Shown here: positions 47,487-58,559 of the stretch, piece after piece
How positions within the stretch are numbered: the stretch's first letter is position 1
How the letters are laid out: each line of letters begins with the position of its first letter
Assembly: GCF_040412425.1 (NCBI RefSeq)
Contig: NC_089789.1
Location: forward strand, 31,271,106-31,335,105
Direction of reading: 5' to 3'
From: Macrobrachium rosenbergii
Lineage: Eukaryota > Arthropoda > Malacostraca > Decapoda > Palaemonidae
DNA: 64,000 bases
The notes under the pieces: model-generated
Told to the model about the DNA's origin: nothing
Seen by the model: the letters and a program-made list of their open reading frames with translations, nothing else
Databases searched by the model: none
Translations under genes and position numbers: made by a program

Positions 47487-47843
47487 TCATATTCCGTCAA
47501 ATGGTTTCGCCCCTTTCCAGCTGCTGTAGACCAACGCCGCTCTTAGAATCCTAGAGCCAACAGCTACCATGGTGCAGGTTGCTACCACGTGAATTTTTGG
47601 AGAGGTAGAGAACCAGGATGATTTAATGGCGTGCTTTGAATCTTTCATCAAATCCAAGGTGGGGAACCCTTGCCTCCTTATGGGTTGTAAGATGTAGAAA
47701 ATTTCCACTTTGGCCAGCTTCGATGCTGGTGTCAACATTTGTGGTACCCTTTCTGTAGACAGCTTCTCATTTCCCCTCTGTGGGTCTAAAAAATGTGGTG
47801 GGTTAATAACGATAGTCGTGGTCTCTGCTATCTCATCTGTCAT
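47487..47843 (-). CDS. Orphan 118-codon ORF, unknown
   Basis: Minus-strand open frame starting MTDEIAETTTIVINPPHFLD and ending SSWKGAKPFDGI, free of simple repeats. It has no recognisable domain, signal peptide or membrane segment. Its proximity to a LINE fossil about 460 bp away suggests a degraded mobile-element piece, but this is not shown. It may also be fortuitous. Confidence 0.15.
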   Translation of the reverse strand: MTDEIAETTTIVINPPHFLDPQRGNEKLSTERVPQMLTPASKLAKVEIFYILQPIRRQGFPTLDLMKDSKHAIKSSWFSTSPKIHVVATCTMVAVGSRILRAALVYSSWKGAKPFDGI

Positions 47844-48300
47844 CCGTATTCATGCGACAAAGGATACCCACTTGTTCATTGATGGCTGGAGTTTTGGACG
47901 TCCCGATAAGGGATAGTTATCTGTGCTGTCTGTCCCACCTGACTTAGCAGCCCTCTTCTTAATGATTAAGAGTACAGGAAGACCTCACCAAGTGAGCTGA
48001 CCCTGTCGCAATGGATTTCTTTATATTTACAGTTAATCTTTTGAAGATGCTTAATCACTGAGCTGCCTTTATTTCGTCCATTTCTAGTATTTGCTTGTGC
48101 CTAGTTTCTTTTAGAGCCTTACATGCAATGTATACAGTTCGATTTCTTGTCTTAACTTTTCCTTCCCTTTTCTCAGGTCTCACTTCTCCAGAGAGACTTT
48201 GTGAGACCTGTAACTCACTTGTCTTTGACATAATAACAGACATTTTGAAATGTATGCGGCTTAGTTCATATTGAATAACCAATACACACTTATCATAATA

Positions 48301-48760
48301 TTAAGAGATTGATAACGTCTTTAGTTTTCTCTTGAAAACTAGATATTTTTAGGCCTCCTGATTTCAAGTGGGAGCTCATTGTACGGCCTAAAACCAACAT
48401 TCAGAGTTCATCTTGAGACCACCTGTTGCCAATATTGTGCTGACTCCATCCATTGGCTGTATTATACGCAACAAGTCTCTCAAGTATTTTGAAATTAAGT
48501 CTTGATAGGTTGAGTCATTGCATATTACTAACATTATTTTTTCTAGCTTTGATAAGGAGCCAGTGGAACTGAATAAAGTGGTCATCTTGTCTCGAGGTGT
48601 AATACACTTTATTAATGTTGTTGCCCTATTTAATATATTTTGCAGCTTCCTGAGTTGCAGCTAAGGAAGATTGATAGTTGCAATAGTCCACTCTGAATAC
48701 TACAGTAGACCACAAGTCTCTTATAGAACGCTCATCAAGATATAATTAAGGTAAAATTTC
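48301..48760 (-). pseudogene. LINE ORF2 3'-end remnant (reverse-transcriptase C-terminus)
   Basis: On the minus strand, pieces of the conserved tail of CR1/Jockey-like reverse transcriptases occur in order across frameshifts. These are RVDYCN (about 48,678-48,695), LRKLQNILNRATTLIKCITP, RDKMTTLF, ISKYLRDLLRI, DGVSTILATGGLKMN, PYNELPLEIR and FKRKLKTLSIS followed by a stop at 48,301. At least three frame changes and internal stops mark it as dead. Confidence 0.65.
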
Positions 48761-48899
48761 TAAGATGTTGGCTAGTACCCTTAAAACACTATACTGTGAG
48801 ACAAATGACACTCTTTTGGTACATTACACTCTTATGGTACACCTGAGTATCATACTCTTATCAGCAGTCAGAACTGGATTACTGCAGCATTTAAGCTGA

Positions 48900-51560
48900 A
48901 AATCAAGATTTTTAAAAGTTATTTTCCTCTTTATTAACACATGTTCTAGCATGTATAGTTATATGAGCAGTTGTAAGAAACTACGCCAGGAAATTTTGCT
49001 TGTTACTCTTTTTTCTGAGCGAGGTAGCCTCTTATAGAATTGATTTGCACACGACAATTTTATCTAAGAGAAAATGACAAAGCGGTTACTGGACCCAACT
49101 ATATAATTGAAGTTCTTTAAATAGTTAGAAATAATACAACAAAAGTGAATTTCATGTGCTTTACAGGCGTTTTGCATTTGTTTTGCAGAATTGACAGCAA
49201 TGCCGAATTGTCTTGGTTTTCCCTATAAAAAGAAAAAGAGATATTAATAATGTTCAGTGTCCCTGTGGGATCCATATGAATAAGGTTCATCATCTGATTA
49301 ATAATAGTGATAACCTTTGTCATATTGTGTTTAGTTCCCATTACAATGCTTCTGCAATAAAAGTTGTGCTTTGGAAAACCACTTGTATTGCATACTTACG
49401 AATCTCTTTTTATATCAGATTTTTTTTTAAAAACTAAAGTAATTTTCAATTTTAACAACAACCCTTGGCAGGTCAAGGGTAGCATTTCATATTTTTACGA
49501 ATGCCGAGGGCCTTGTTGGGTTCAGGAGCGAGGGGGAGAGGAGTCGTTGAAATTTAGGATTTTCATTTGATCAAATTACTTGTTGAACCATAGCCAAAGT
49601 TTTAGAAGGCAATATTACTGTCCATGTAGTTACAGAGGTCATTAACGACCGCCTCTGCCGAATCGCGCTGGAAGTTTGTATTGGGACTTCGTGTGAATTT
49701 AAATTTCTGGTGCTTATCATGACGGGGTTTAATGGAAATCAGCAAACTGTGCGCACGAAGAAATTTCACATTTCATGAATGCTTGGAAAGCTCATCCCCT
49801 AAACAAACGAAGGGTATTTGGATTCGATGGAGGTGATGAGAAAAATCCTCTAACCCAAAATAAATCCTGTGCAACATACGCTCTGGCTCATCCTTCATTG
49901 CAATTTTCAAGAAAATTATAGATTAATGGGTTACTATAACATCAGGGAAATTTTGTATTTAAAAGTTTAGCCTCTTGATATTCCGTTATTCGTCTATCCA
50001 TTCAATTTTTCACATTTGGTGCTTTTACTTTCAGGATCTTGATCATTGTTTATGAGTTTTTCCCGTATAAAAACCTGACGACTTAAAAAACATGGTGGCA
50101 TATTTTTAAATCAACTGTTATAAATAACATTCAGACAGACATGTTTTGTTTATAATTGAAATAGCCCCTCCAACCTGCACTAGAAATGGTCTAACACTCT
50201 CTAACCTTATACTGGAGTGTATGTGAAAATACCGTTTTCTATTATTCCATTTTCTCTCACGTTCTCCCATTTAGCACTGCAGTGGATGGTAACGTAAACC
50301 GTATGAGGTCTAAGGCAACGAACTTTTGTCATGTGTATACAATACCTAATGCAAACAAGAGAAGTTTAAGACTCATTAACTGTCAGGTTTTGTACATTGC
50401 TGATAACAAGGGTGGTTATCCATATTCGGGTTCACTTTATCAAAAACAGTAACCCAGACGATTAACAACCTTACTGGTTTGTGTGTGTAAAAGGAAATTG
50501 TCCAGATTATACCACTTGTCTAGGAATTAGTTGTGTATGATGATAAAACGGTACTTGCCGAAATATGCTGAAGACCTGGAAATACTTTGGATATAGACAG
50601 GACCAGAACACCCTGCCCTGGAGAATTAGTTTAAACGATATTATTGGTCGTATATGTTTGGCGTGTAATAACGTGTGCGTCTTTGAATGTGCAAACTTTT
50701 GTCATTCACACCCTCTAAAAAATTACATATGCCTTTACAAATAAGATTTTAGAAACTAGCAATCTGTCTTGTCGCATCAAAGATACGAAGAACCTCTGTA
50801 CAAAGGAGGCAATATAGCCTAATTATTTTAGATACATTTTAAGCAGAATTAACTTTTCACATTTAATTTTGCCGTACAGTTTAAAATGAGATGACGTCGT
50901 TTTGTCAAGTACCCACAACGGCACAAGAGAATATTTCCCATTAAGAGAATATTGGATGAAAACAAGGTCTTCAATAATAAATTGCATATCGAAAAACATA
51001 TAGACTTCTCAGAAAAAAATATATCAAAGAGAAAAATGGAACACGGCTGCTAGTTTAAATTGATCCAATAGTTTCGTAAAACAAAAACTTGCCTAAGTGT
51101 TGCAGTCTGTCTCAAGGTTTGCGAAGTTAAAAGGCTTGAACTACGCTTTGAATGCTTATTTGATGAACTGATAGTTAAACAGCATAACTGTTTCGTATCT
51201 CTTCAAATTATGCCATAAAAAAAACTATCCGGGGAACGCCCTGGTCTGAATTTGCAACATTGAATGACTTATAAACAATTGAGCCGTTAGCTAGATTTTG
51301 CAGGTAACTGGATTACGCTTGTGTGAAAGACTCCGCAAGATCTTAGTTTCTCGGATAAGCTTTTGTGTAAAATAATATATATTGTAGGTTATTTTTTTTA
51401 ATAGTATGTGACTGCAAAACCAAAGTTCTAGTTTTAGAGATGTTCATTTTTTGTCAGGTTGAATTTGATGTTAACTAAACGCAGTGCCCGAAAGTACGGA
51501 CATATCTTTTAGCTGGAAAACAGAGTTTAAAGGTGTGCAGCAACAAACTTTTCAATTAAG
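48900..51560. other. Intergenic, no gene recognised
   Basis: AT-rich sequence. All frames are short and no repeats or domains are evident. Confidence 0.6.
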
Positions 51561-51567
51561 GATGCTG

Positions 51568-51931
51568 GGATCATGTCAAGATTAGCGAACCCAACATCAT
51601 GTCAAGAACAGCCAACCCAATGATCCCCATGTAAAGAATGGCCAACCCTTTCCGGTTCGAACTCCAATTCCACATGAGGGGTAGAACTAAACACGGCGAA
51701 ACAGTGATTCATCTACACTGTTTCGCCGTGTTTAGCACTAGCCCCTTGAGGGCCAAATATATTTCGCCTTGTTTAGTACTAGCCCCTGGGGGATCAATGT
51801 CTGGTACTGAAGTGTTCATGTCTAGAGCAGCGAACCCGATTATTCCCATGTAAAGAATAACGAACCCAATAATCTTCTTGTAAAGAAAGCGAACCCTGCT
51901 GCTAGTGGGTTCGCTAATCTTGACTTGCTCC
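51568..51931. mobile_element. 364-bp fold-back element with nested palindrome
   Basis: Terminal inverted repeats of 26 bp with two mismatches flank the element; the inner 19 bp GTCAAGATTAGCGAACCCA (51,575-51,593) is matched perfectly by 51,906-51,924. A perfect 20-bp hairpin lies inside: CTAAACACGGCGAAACAGTG at 51,687-51,706, a 9-base loop, and its complement at 51,716-51,735. Degenerate direct copies of the GCGAACCCA / CATGTAAAGAA words lie in both arms. There is no transposase, so it would be non-autonomous. The target-site duplication is unclear; TTAA-like sequence lies outside both ends. Confidence 0.75.
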
Positions 51932-51934
51932 TTT

Positions 51935-54417
51935 AATTTTAAGATTAAATAATAACAAATTATGGAAGATGAACGAAAAAAAGAGGGAACGAAAAATTCT
52001 GACTAGTTTTCTCTTGTTTCAGGTCACCCTTTACAGGAAAGATTTGAGGGGCGTTCTTCAAAATCAGTCGATCAACGAATATCATTTTAGCTTGAAGATT
52101 GGAGGGCCATGCTTCAAGATTTTCGATGATCTTAGTTTGAAAGAAAGTATTGTGCTTAAAGTTCCATGAAGATGCTTATAGTTTAAAGAAGGGAGGCCAT
52201 ACGACAAGATCGAAGATGATTTCGTTGTGAAGACTGGAGACCCGTATGTCAAGATTGACTTCGTCGCATAATAGGCTACTTATCAACAATTATTGTTTAT
52301 TTTCAATGAAATGTCAGTGATTTCAATCTCATCTTTGATCATCATTGCTTTGTATTAGTTCTGAATTCTTGTAAGTACAGTGTTAATGGTGGTATTCATT
52401 TGTAAAAATTTAGATTATTTTCTCTCGTCATAATGTTAGGAACAATCAATGGCGTTTGACTAGTGGTAGGTCCATGGTTCTCATGAGGGTGGTGGTTGGT
52501 TTACGTATAGATAAAGCCGGCCTTATCCTATAGCGCAGGCTGCTTGCCCTGATGGTCTGTTGGTGTGGTGCTGTGTTGTAGGAAGACTGGTGTGGGTGCC
52601 AGAATTTTTTAACCAGCTGTTTTAATATGTTAGTTGGCACTTAATTCTACTTATTACTAATTCCTTCATTTTTTCTGCTTTTCAAACTAGATATTAACAG
52701 GATAATGCAAAGAGAATTTTGCTTAGTTTTCACCTTTCTCATCTCAGTACCACAAAGTAAGTGATTCTTTACAGATTTTTCTTGCATATCTTATGTACGT
52801 TGGTGGGAGTTGTTAATTTTGACAAACGGGATTGGCTGAGGTTTAACATTTTTAAATTTTTTTTTATGTTAAATTTGCTGTTGTAAAAATATTATCAATG
52901 AAAAGCGTAAAGATGCGGTATTTTGTTGTTTCATAATATATACTAATAAGAGAGGGTTTGCTGATCAAGTTTTTAAAGTATAAGCAGTATAATAATGAAT
53001 TCGCATTCTGGGTTCCAGCTTTTATATTCATAATTATTGTGTGCTGTATATTTAAGTAGTAATTTATGAATGTATGAATAGTCTGTTGAGGGAATGCGAG
53101 GAGTAAATTAAAATGTAACGTAGGTTTGTTTGTGATATAGGTGTGTGTGAGAAAGTGGAATGGGGAGTGTTTGGTGTTAGTCAATAGTAAGAATAGGAGA
53201 AAGTGTTGGTACTATGGTCATGCAGACCTCGGAACTAGAGAAGCTACAAAAAGCTAGATTGAAGTTGCCTTTACAGCAGGGTTCCACAAAAATGTGTGAA
53301 TGACTGGCGCAAATTACACACCAAGTACCGAGTAGAGTTTGTGAATGTTAAATGCCTGGTGTCTCAGTGTACTATATACATCACAGTACTCACTGAGGGG
53401 ATCACAGATAAGCTGTAGTATCAAAGGATTTTGCTTCTAGGTTGATGGACGATACCGTTAAAGCCCGATTTTTAAAGTGGTGAGTGGTCTAGATTGATTG
53501 GAGTGAGATCTTAGGTCATCACCAGGGCTCTTTTATTTTGACACTGGCAGCATTTGAGGAAGGGCCCGTTATGTTATAAGGCCGCCTTAATCAAAACCAA
53601 CTATGCAAGACCTGGGGAATATTGAAGGATAACTGGAATAATCTAGAATCTAGATGATAGGAGTTCAGTTTTGTTCGGTATGAAAGGCAAAGTTTTCTGA
53701 GGCAACACGGAATCTTTCAAGTACTCATGTTTGCCTGATGCTTTACGTAACAATTTCAGCATTATTAAAGATTGTTGTTTAAAGATAGAATTGCCACTTT
53801 CAACAGGGTTTTACAAGGATTGGTAAACTCACTACATCTTTTTCGAGTTACAGGGATCTCGGTTGCGAAAAGTCCGCCACTGTCATCTATGCAGAAGACG
53901 GCAAACACTACTGTTAGCAACATGTGACTGAAGACAAACTTTCATCTGATCATTATTTTACTGGTAAGGTTTTTAGATTTTGTGATCAGAGTTACATTTG
54001 TAATAATTTTTGGGAAACTAGGCTTATTTTTGGTATAAAAAAAAAGAGCATGGTGTGTTTTTGGTAAAAGCTTCATGTGTAAATGTTTAGTAAAAAACTT
54101 TTTTTACTTACGCTCTAACAGAAATTGAACAAAATATTTTTTTTTCTAACGATATACTGTACTACATTCATGTTATGTAACTTTTTACTTAAACGCTTTA
54201 GTGACTGTGTGACGGAACATGATTTACGACAAATACGGTTTTGGTTTTGATAGTCACATTTAACAGATGACTTAGTCTCTTCTCAAGCTTATCTAAAATG
54301 GTTGTGGTTTCGGACAAACGCAGTGCAGTGATATCTCTTACCTAAACTCACCCTTATTGCTGCAGTTGTTCCCTCCTTCCACCAGCATTGGTCTGCTCTT
54401 CCTCCTCCTATCTTCAT

Positions 54418-54474
<57 letters not shown>

Positions 54475-57090
54475 GTCTTATCTATCTCTATTTCTATTGG
54501 TTAGCTTAGATTGAGTTGAACTAGACCCTTGCTTGCCCCGAGTATGGTAACGTGTGTGAGAGTAATTTGTCTGGTGTGGACCTGTGACATCAACCAGCAG
54601 ACGTCTACCTCTTACTCATTTATTCACTCCTACCCGAATCGTCCAATGTCTGTATGCCTCGTCGATTTACACATTTTAAATATTTTTGATTTTATCTTTT
54701 GTTATACTTTCTTTTGAAGGTTCTTATTTCATTGCTTTAATTTTATGATTTGCATTCTTGAAGCCCCCTTTTTTATGCATTCGCTGTGATTATTTTAGTC
54801 CTATTTGTTTTTCCTCATTATATCTGTTGTGTAATGTCTACTCGGATTTATAATTCCCCTTGACCACCAAGCAGCCATATCTGTTGTATGTCATCAATAA
54901 TACTTAAGTAGTTTTAAAATCCTACCGAGCTTTTCTGATTTATTTTTGAGGGTCTAATTACAACTTCATGGTTTCCAGGCCATTTTCTGTGATTTTTTTT
55001 TATTCTCACTTAGTTTTCGTCGTATTCTTCATATTCTGTTGTGCTCGGCTGGTTTTTTTTCCACTTTATTCCTTTTCTGTGAGGGTTTCCTTATTCACAG
55101 TTTATCCAGGTACTGAATTTTTAATTAGTTGCAATTTACTTAAGAAATAATTCATTCAACGAATAAACCCTTCAGGCCAACTCTGAGAGTCGTGTGGCTA
55201 AATTGTAATAATAATTCTGACAAAGTTTTCATTTTTGTTTTGTTTCTCTGGACTATTATTTGAAGTTTTCGTTTCTAGTTTTAGGTGACAGTTTATAGTT
55301 ACTTTTTGTTTAATAATTATTATATCTTTATTCATCACTACTGAGCTCTTCACAAAGCGAACTTTATTTTTCAAGTCACTCAACAAGCCATTTCCGTCAT
55401 TTGTTCCTTTAGGTTGTAGCTTTCCATTCGTACATAAATTTGATATGACATCCCGTTTGAAGGACTAATTTGACTGATATGAACATTTTTCAATGTTCCT
55501 GAGATTAAAAAGAAAATACCAGTAAAATTTCAAAATGAAACTAAGTTTTCAAGTGTACCATCTTTAGAATGAAACGAGCGTGCATTTTGTGACTAAAACC
55601 CGCTTCATGAGAAGCCATAACAAGCATATTTACTCATTTCTCTATTAGCTTTTCATGCCTGATCGCGATTCATCGCTTGCTGCTCCTCACAGAGACTCAA
55701 GTTCTGTAGCTAGTCTTAGTTATGGTCACTAAGTCAAAGTTAGACGTGATAAGCTCAGATTAGTAAATTGCTTCCTGAGATGAGACTTCAGATTTGTCGC
55801 CAGTAAGTTATTCTAATTAAAGGTAAATTTTTTTATTTAGTTACTAGGTAGTAGTTTTTCGGACATTTCATAGACTACTACACTTGACTTTTAATTGTAA
55901 CAGCTACTGACTCGACCAAAAAGTTGTATATGAAACAGCGTATGTATTAGAAAATCTTTTCAGCACTGTTGAAGTTCGTGCACTACGAATTGACAGTAAC
56001 CTGTTTTAAGTTTTACTCCATTTTTTCTTAATACTAGACTCTGCTTTTTTTTTTTAGGTCACCAAAAACTACGCCAATATATCCCCTGTTAATGATGAGA
56101 AATTGCTCATAAAACTAAAATTGTTATTTTCAGAAGTAATTTTTTAAGCTTTATTATATGATAACTGGAATAAGATTCCAATATTTATTTTAACGCTGCT
56201 TGTGAACCGTCATGCTTTTAAAAAATTGTTTTCACTAGGCCGTCATCAAACTAAATTCAGGCTACCATTACTGTGCATTTCAGAAAGTATTGCTCTAATG
56301 TTCATTGCATTAATACCAAACACGTTATTTGCTTGCTTGAATTTAATTTTGTTGGCGAGTTAAGATTTTGAAGATGCTAAGCTATCTGAACATTCCCAAT
56401 TCACTCTTACTCAGACGCAGTTTTTATATTAGTTTTAGCATATTTTAGCTCATAATTTTCTTATTAACTGTCGTAATTGCAAAATTTAATGCTTGAAAAC
56501 TGGATTAAGGCCATTAATTTTCAGTAAATTCCGTTTAAATAAGAAGCAATGCTTCGGCAAAAATTCGATAATCTGGTTCCACTTGTAACGTTAGTGGTTC
56601 ACCATTAATTTTTCTAAAGTCTAAATTTACTTCCATGAACATATTTTTAATGTAACTTTTACATTATTCGTTATTATCTAGAGGCAAATTTTCCCTTCAG
56701 CTCTATAATATCGATATTGTTGCACACTCATAATCTAATTCGAAACCTCTGTTGAGTCCAGAGCCACGGAAGGTAATTTCAATGGTCATTTCTACTTCGG
56801 CCTATAGTTTTATATTACATATATGAAGCCAAATCTCTGAAACCATCCCATTTAATCAGATCCCTTTCATTTTGTTAGGAATACAAAATAAAAATATGGC
56901 TGTTTAACCTTCGATGCACAGGCTTTGATGCGGTTGCAAATTAGTTTCGTTTCGAAATTTACCAGCGTGTTTATCTTTTAAGTCTAGGTTCTATTAGTAT
57001 TGCTCTTAAGTATTGTAAAAGTCGCGTCATGATTTTGACTGGACAAGAAAAAGCTCGGTGAATTTAAGCTTGAGGAGTGTTGGTGCGACT
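51935..57090. other. Intergenic, no gene recognised
   Basis: AT-rich unique sequence. The only long simple repeat is an ACT/CTA trinucleotide tract at 54,416-54,473. Short frames carry no recognisable motif. Confidence 0.6.
54416..54473. repeat. (ACT)n microsatellite
   Basis: Uninterrupted ACT/CTA trinucleotide tract, the only sizeable non-coding microsatellite in the right half of the window. Confidence 0.97.
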
Positions 57091-57093
57091 ATA

Positions 57094-57253
57094 AGATTGT
57101 TTGAAGATTACCAAACTCTCTGCTTAGATTCTGAAGTTTTATAATCACTCTCTACAGTAGATTGTTATTCGTTAGATTGTTTGAAGATTACCAAACTCGC
57201 TGCTTAGATTCTGAAGTTTTATAATCACTCTCTACAGTAGATTGTTATTCGTT
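57094..57253. repeat. 80-bp tandem duplication
   Basis: Two nearly identical 80-bp units begin AGATTGTTTGAAGATTACC at 57,094 and 57,174. Confidence 0.95.
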
Positions 57254-57345
57254 AATGACTCAAAGAAAGTCCTTTCATCATTCGTTAATGACTCAAAGAA
57301 AGTCCTTCCATCATTCGTTAATGACTCAAAGAAACCCTTCCATCA
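57247..57345. repeat. 33-bp tandem repeat, three copies
   Basis: Units begin ATTCGTTAATGACTCAAAGA at 57,247, 57,280 and 57,313. The last copy lacks a few bases. Confidence 0.95.
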
Positions 57346-57632
57346 GCGAAATAAGCGAATACAAAAAGGTTAAATAACTGATGCTAGCTCATGGCATAAA
57401 TTTACATGAATGTTATGCTGTATTATATTAATAAATATACTTAGTTTTACAGCTGACTGGTGGACGTTGTTGCCATGGGACAGGAAACAGTGCAAGTCAG
57501 TAAAAGGATTTTTATCAAGAGGCACATTCAAGAACTACTTTTGCGAGGTGCCAACGATCCTCCAGTCTACTGTTGAGTGGAGAGCAGTGTAGTGGACCTT
57601 GCAGACTTTTTTGGATGTGCGTACAAGACTAC

Positions 57633-57905
57633 GATAGCCTTCAATTCAGATGGGTAATATTCGAAGACACCCTACCTCCCATAGTGGGACTCAACCCATA
57701 CTGTTTTCGGCAAGGATTAACGGAAAACATTGTGAATGGCAGCATTATTTCAGTTCGCCTCACCGTAACTTAGTTACGGTGAGGCGAACTCGTACTGCCA
57801 TTCACTGAATGTTTTACGTTAATACTTGCAAAAAACAGTATGGGTTTCCCACTGTGGAAGGTGCGGTGTCTTCGAATATTACCCATCATTCAAGGTTATC
57901 TAGCG
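57633..57905. mobile_element. Fold-back element, arms of about 130 bp
   Basis: Two inverted arms meet at a perfect 18-bp hairpin with a 3-base loop (57,752-57,769 and 57,773-57,790). The arms remain alignable outward to about 57,633 and 57,905, sharing GGGTAATATTCGAAGACACC, CCCATACTGTTTT, TTAACG-AAAACATT and GTGAATGGCAG. No transposase is seen. A transcript would fold into a long imperfect hairpin. Confidence 0.75.
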
Positions 57906-58059
57906 ATTTATATTAAAGGAGAGATGGCGGAATAAACATTGTGACTAAGGAGGATTGATAAATAAAAAGAGGTCAAAGGTTCTTTCCATGACTTTTATTC
58001 TTCTATATATATATACTTGATGTATATGCACAAAAAATTTTTGAAAAGGTCTTCACCTT

Positions 58060-58555
58060 TCATACAGCAAAATCGTTCTCCTTCTCTTTTGTATTATACA
58101 TAAAAGCCCACACATTGGTAATGTTTCAAAAGTCTGGGTCTGGCGGCATGGTGTTTTTTGAATGCAGCTTTTTAACTCTTGGTCTCGTCCACAACCGATG
58201 TTTACTTCTACGAGGTCCTTGGTAATCCGTTTTCTTTCAATCAGTGGATTTTTAGCAATCCTAGTCATTAAAATGTCATGCCCATTTTGACCAGATCTAA
58301 TAGGCTAGACTCATAGTCTAACCTATTAAGATCTGGTCAAAATGGTTTATCACATTTTAATGACGGGGATCGCTGAAAATCCATCGATTCAAAGAAAACT
58401 AAGGATTACCAAGGACCTCGTAGCAATAAACATCGGTTGTGGATGAGACCAAGAGCTAAAAGATGTATTCAAACAGCAGGCCGCCAGACTTAAAACTCAT
58501 ACACCATATGGGCTGCCTGAAGATGATGAACTGTTTTTGGGTAACAGGCTCGGTC
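58060..58555. mobile_element. Large fold-back element, arms of about 240 bp
   Basis: The arms meet at TAGACT-CAT-AGTCTA (58,306-58,320). Matching blocks include CCATTTTGACCAGATCT, CATTAAAATGT, ACGAGGTCCTTGGTAATCC, CCACAACCGATGTTTA, CTCTTGGTCTC and GTCTGGCGGC. Both arms can be read away from the centre as related peptides (IRITKDLV-like and NIGCG.DQELK), so the duplicated unit may once have been coding. The family is unknown. Confidence 0.75.
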
Positions 58556-58559
58556 CATC

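Noticed and set aside
51655..51666. B-box-like GGTTCGAACTCC inside the fold-back element
   Set aside because: No A-box upstream and the motif lies in an inverted-repeat element; likely coincidence.
51638..51853. 71-codon frame
   Set aside because: It lies wholly inside the fold-back element and crosses its palindrome.
53220..53900. Region examined for a further LINE fragment
   Set aside because: Translations in all frames gave no ordered conserved blocks.
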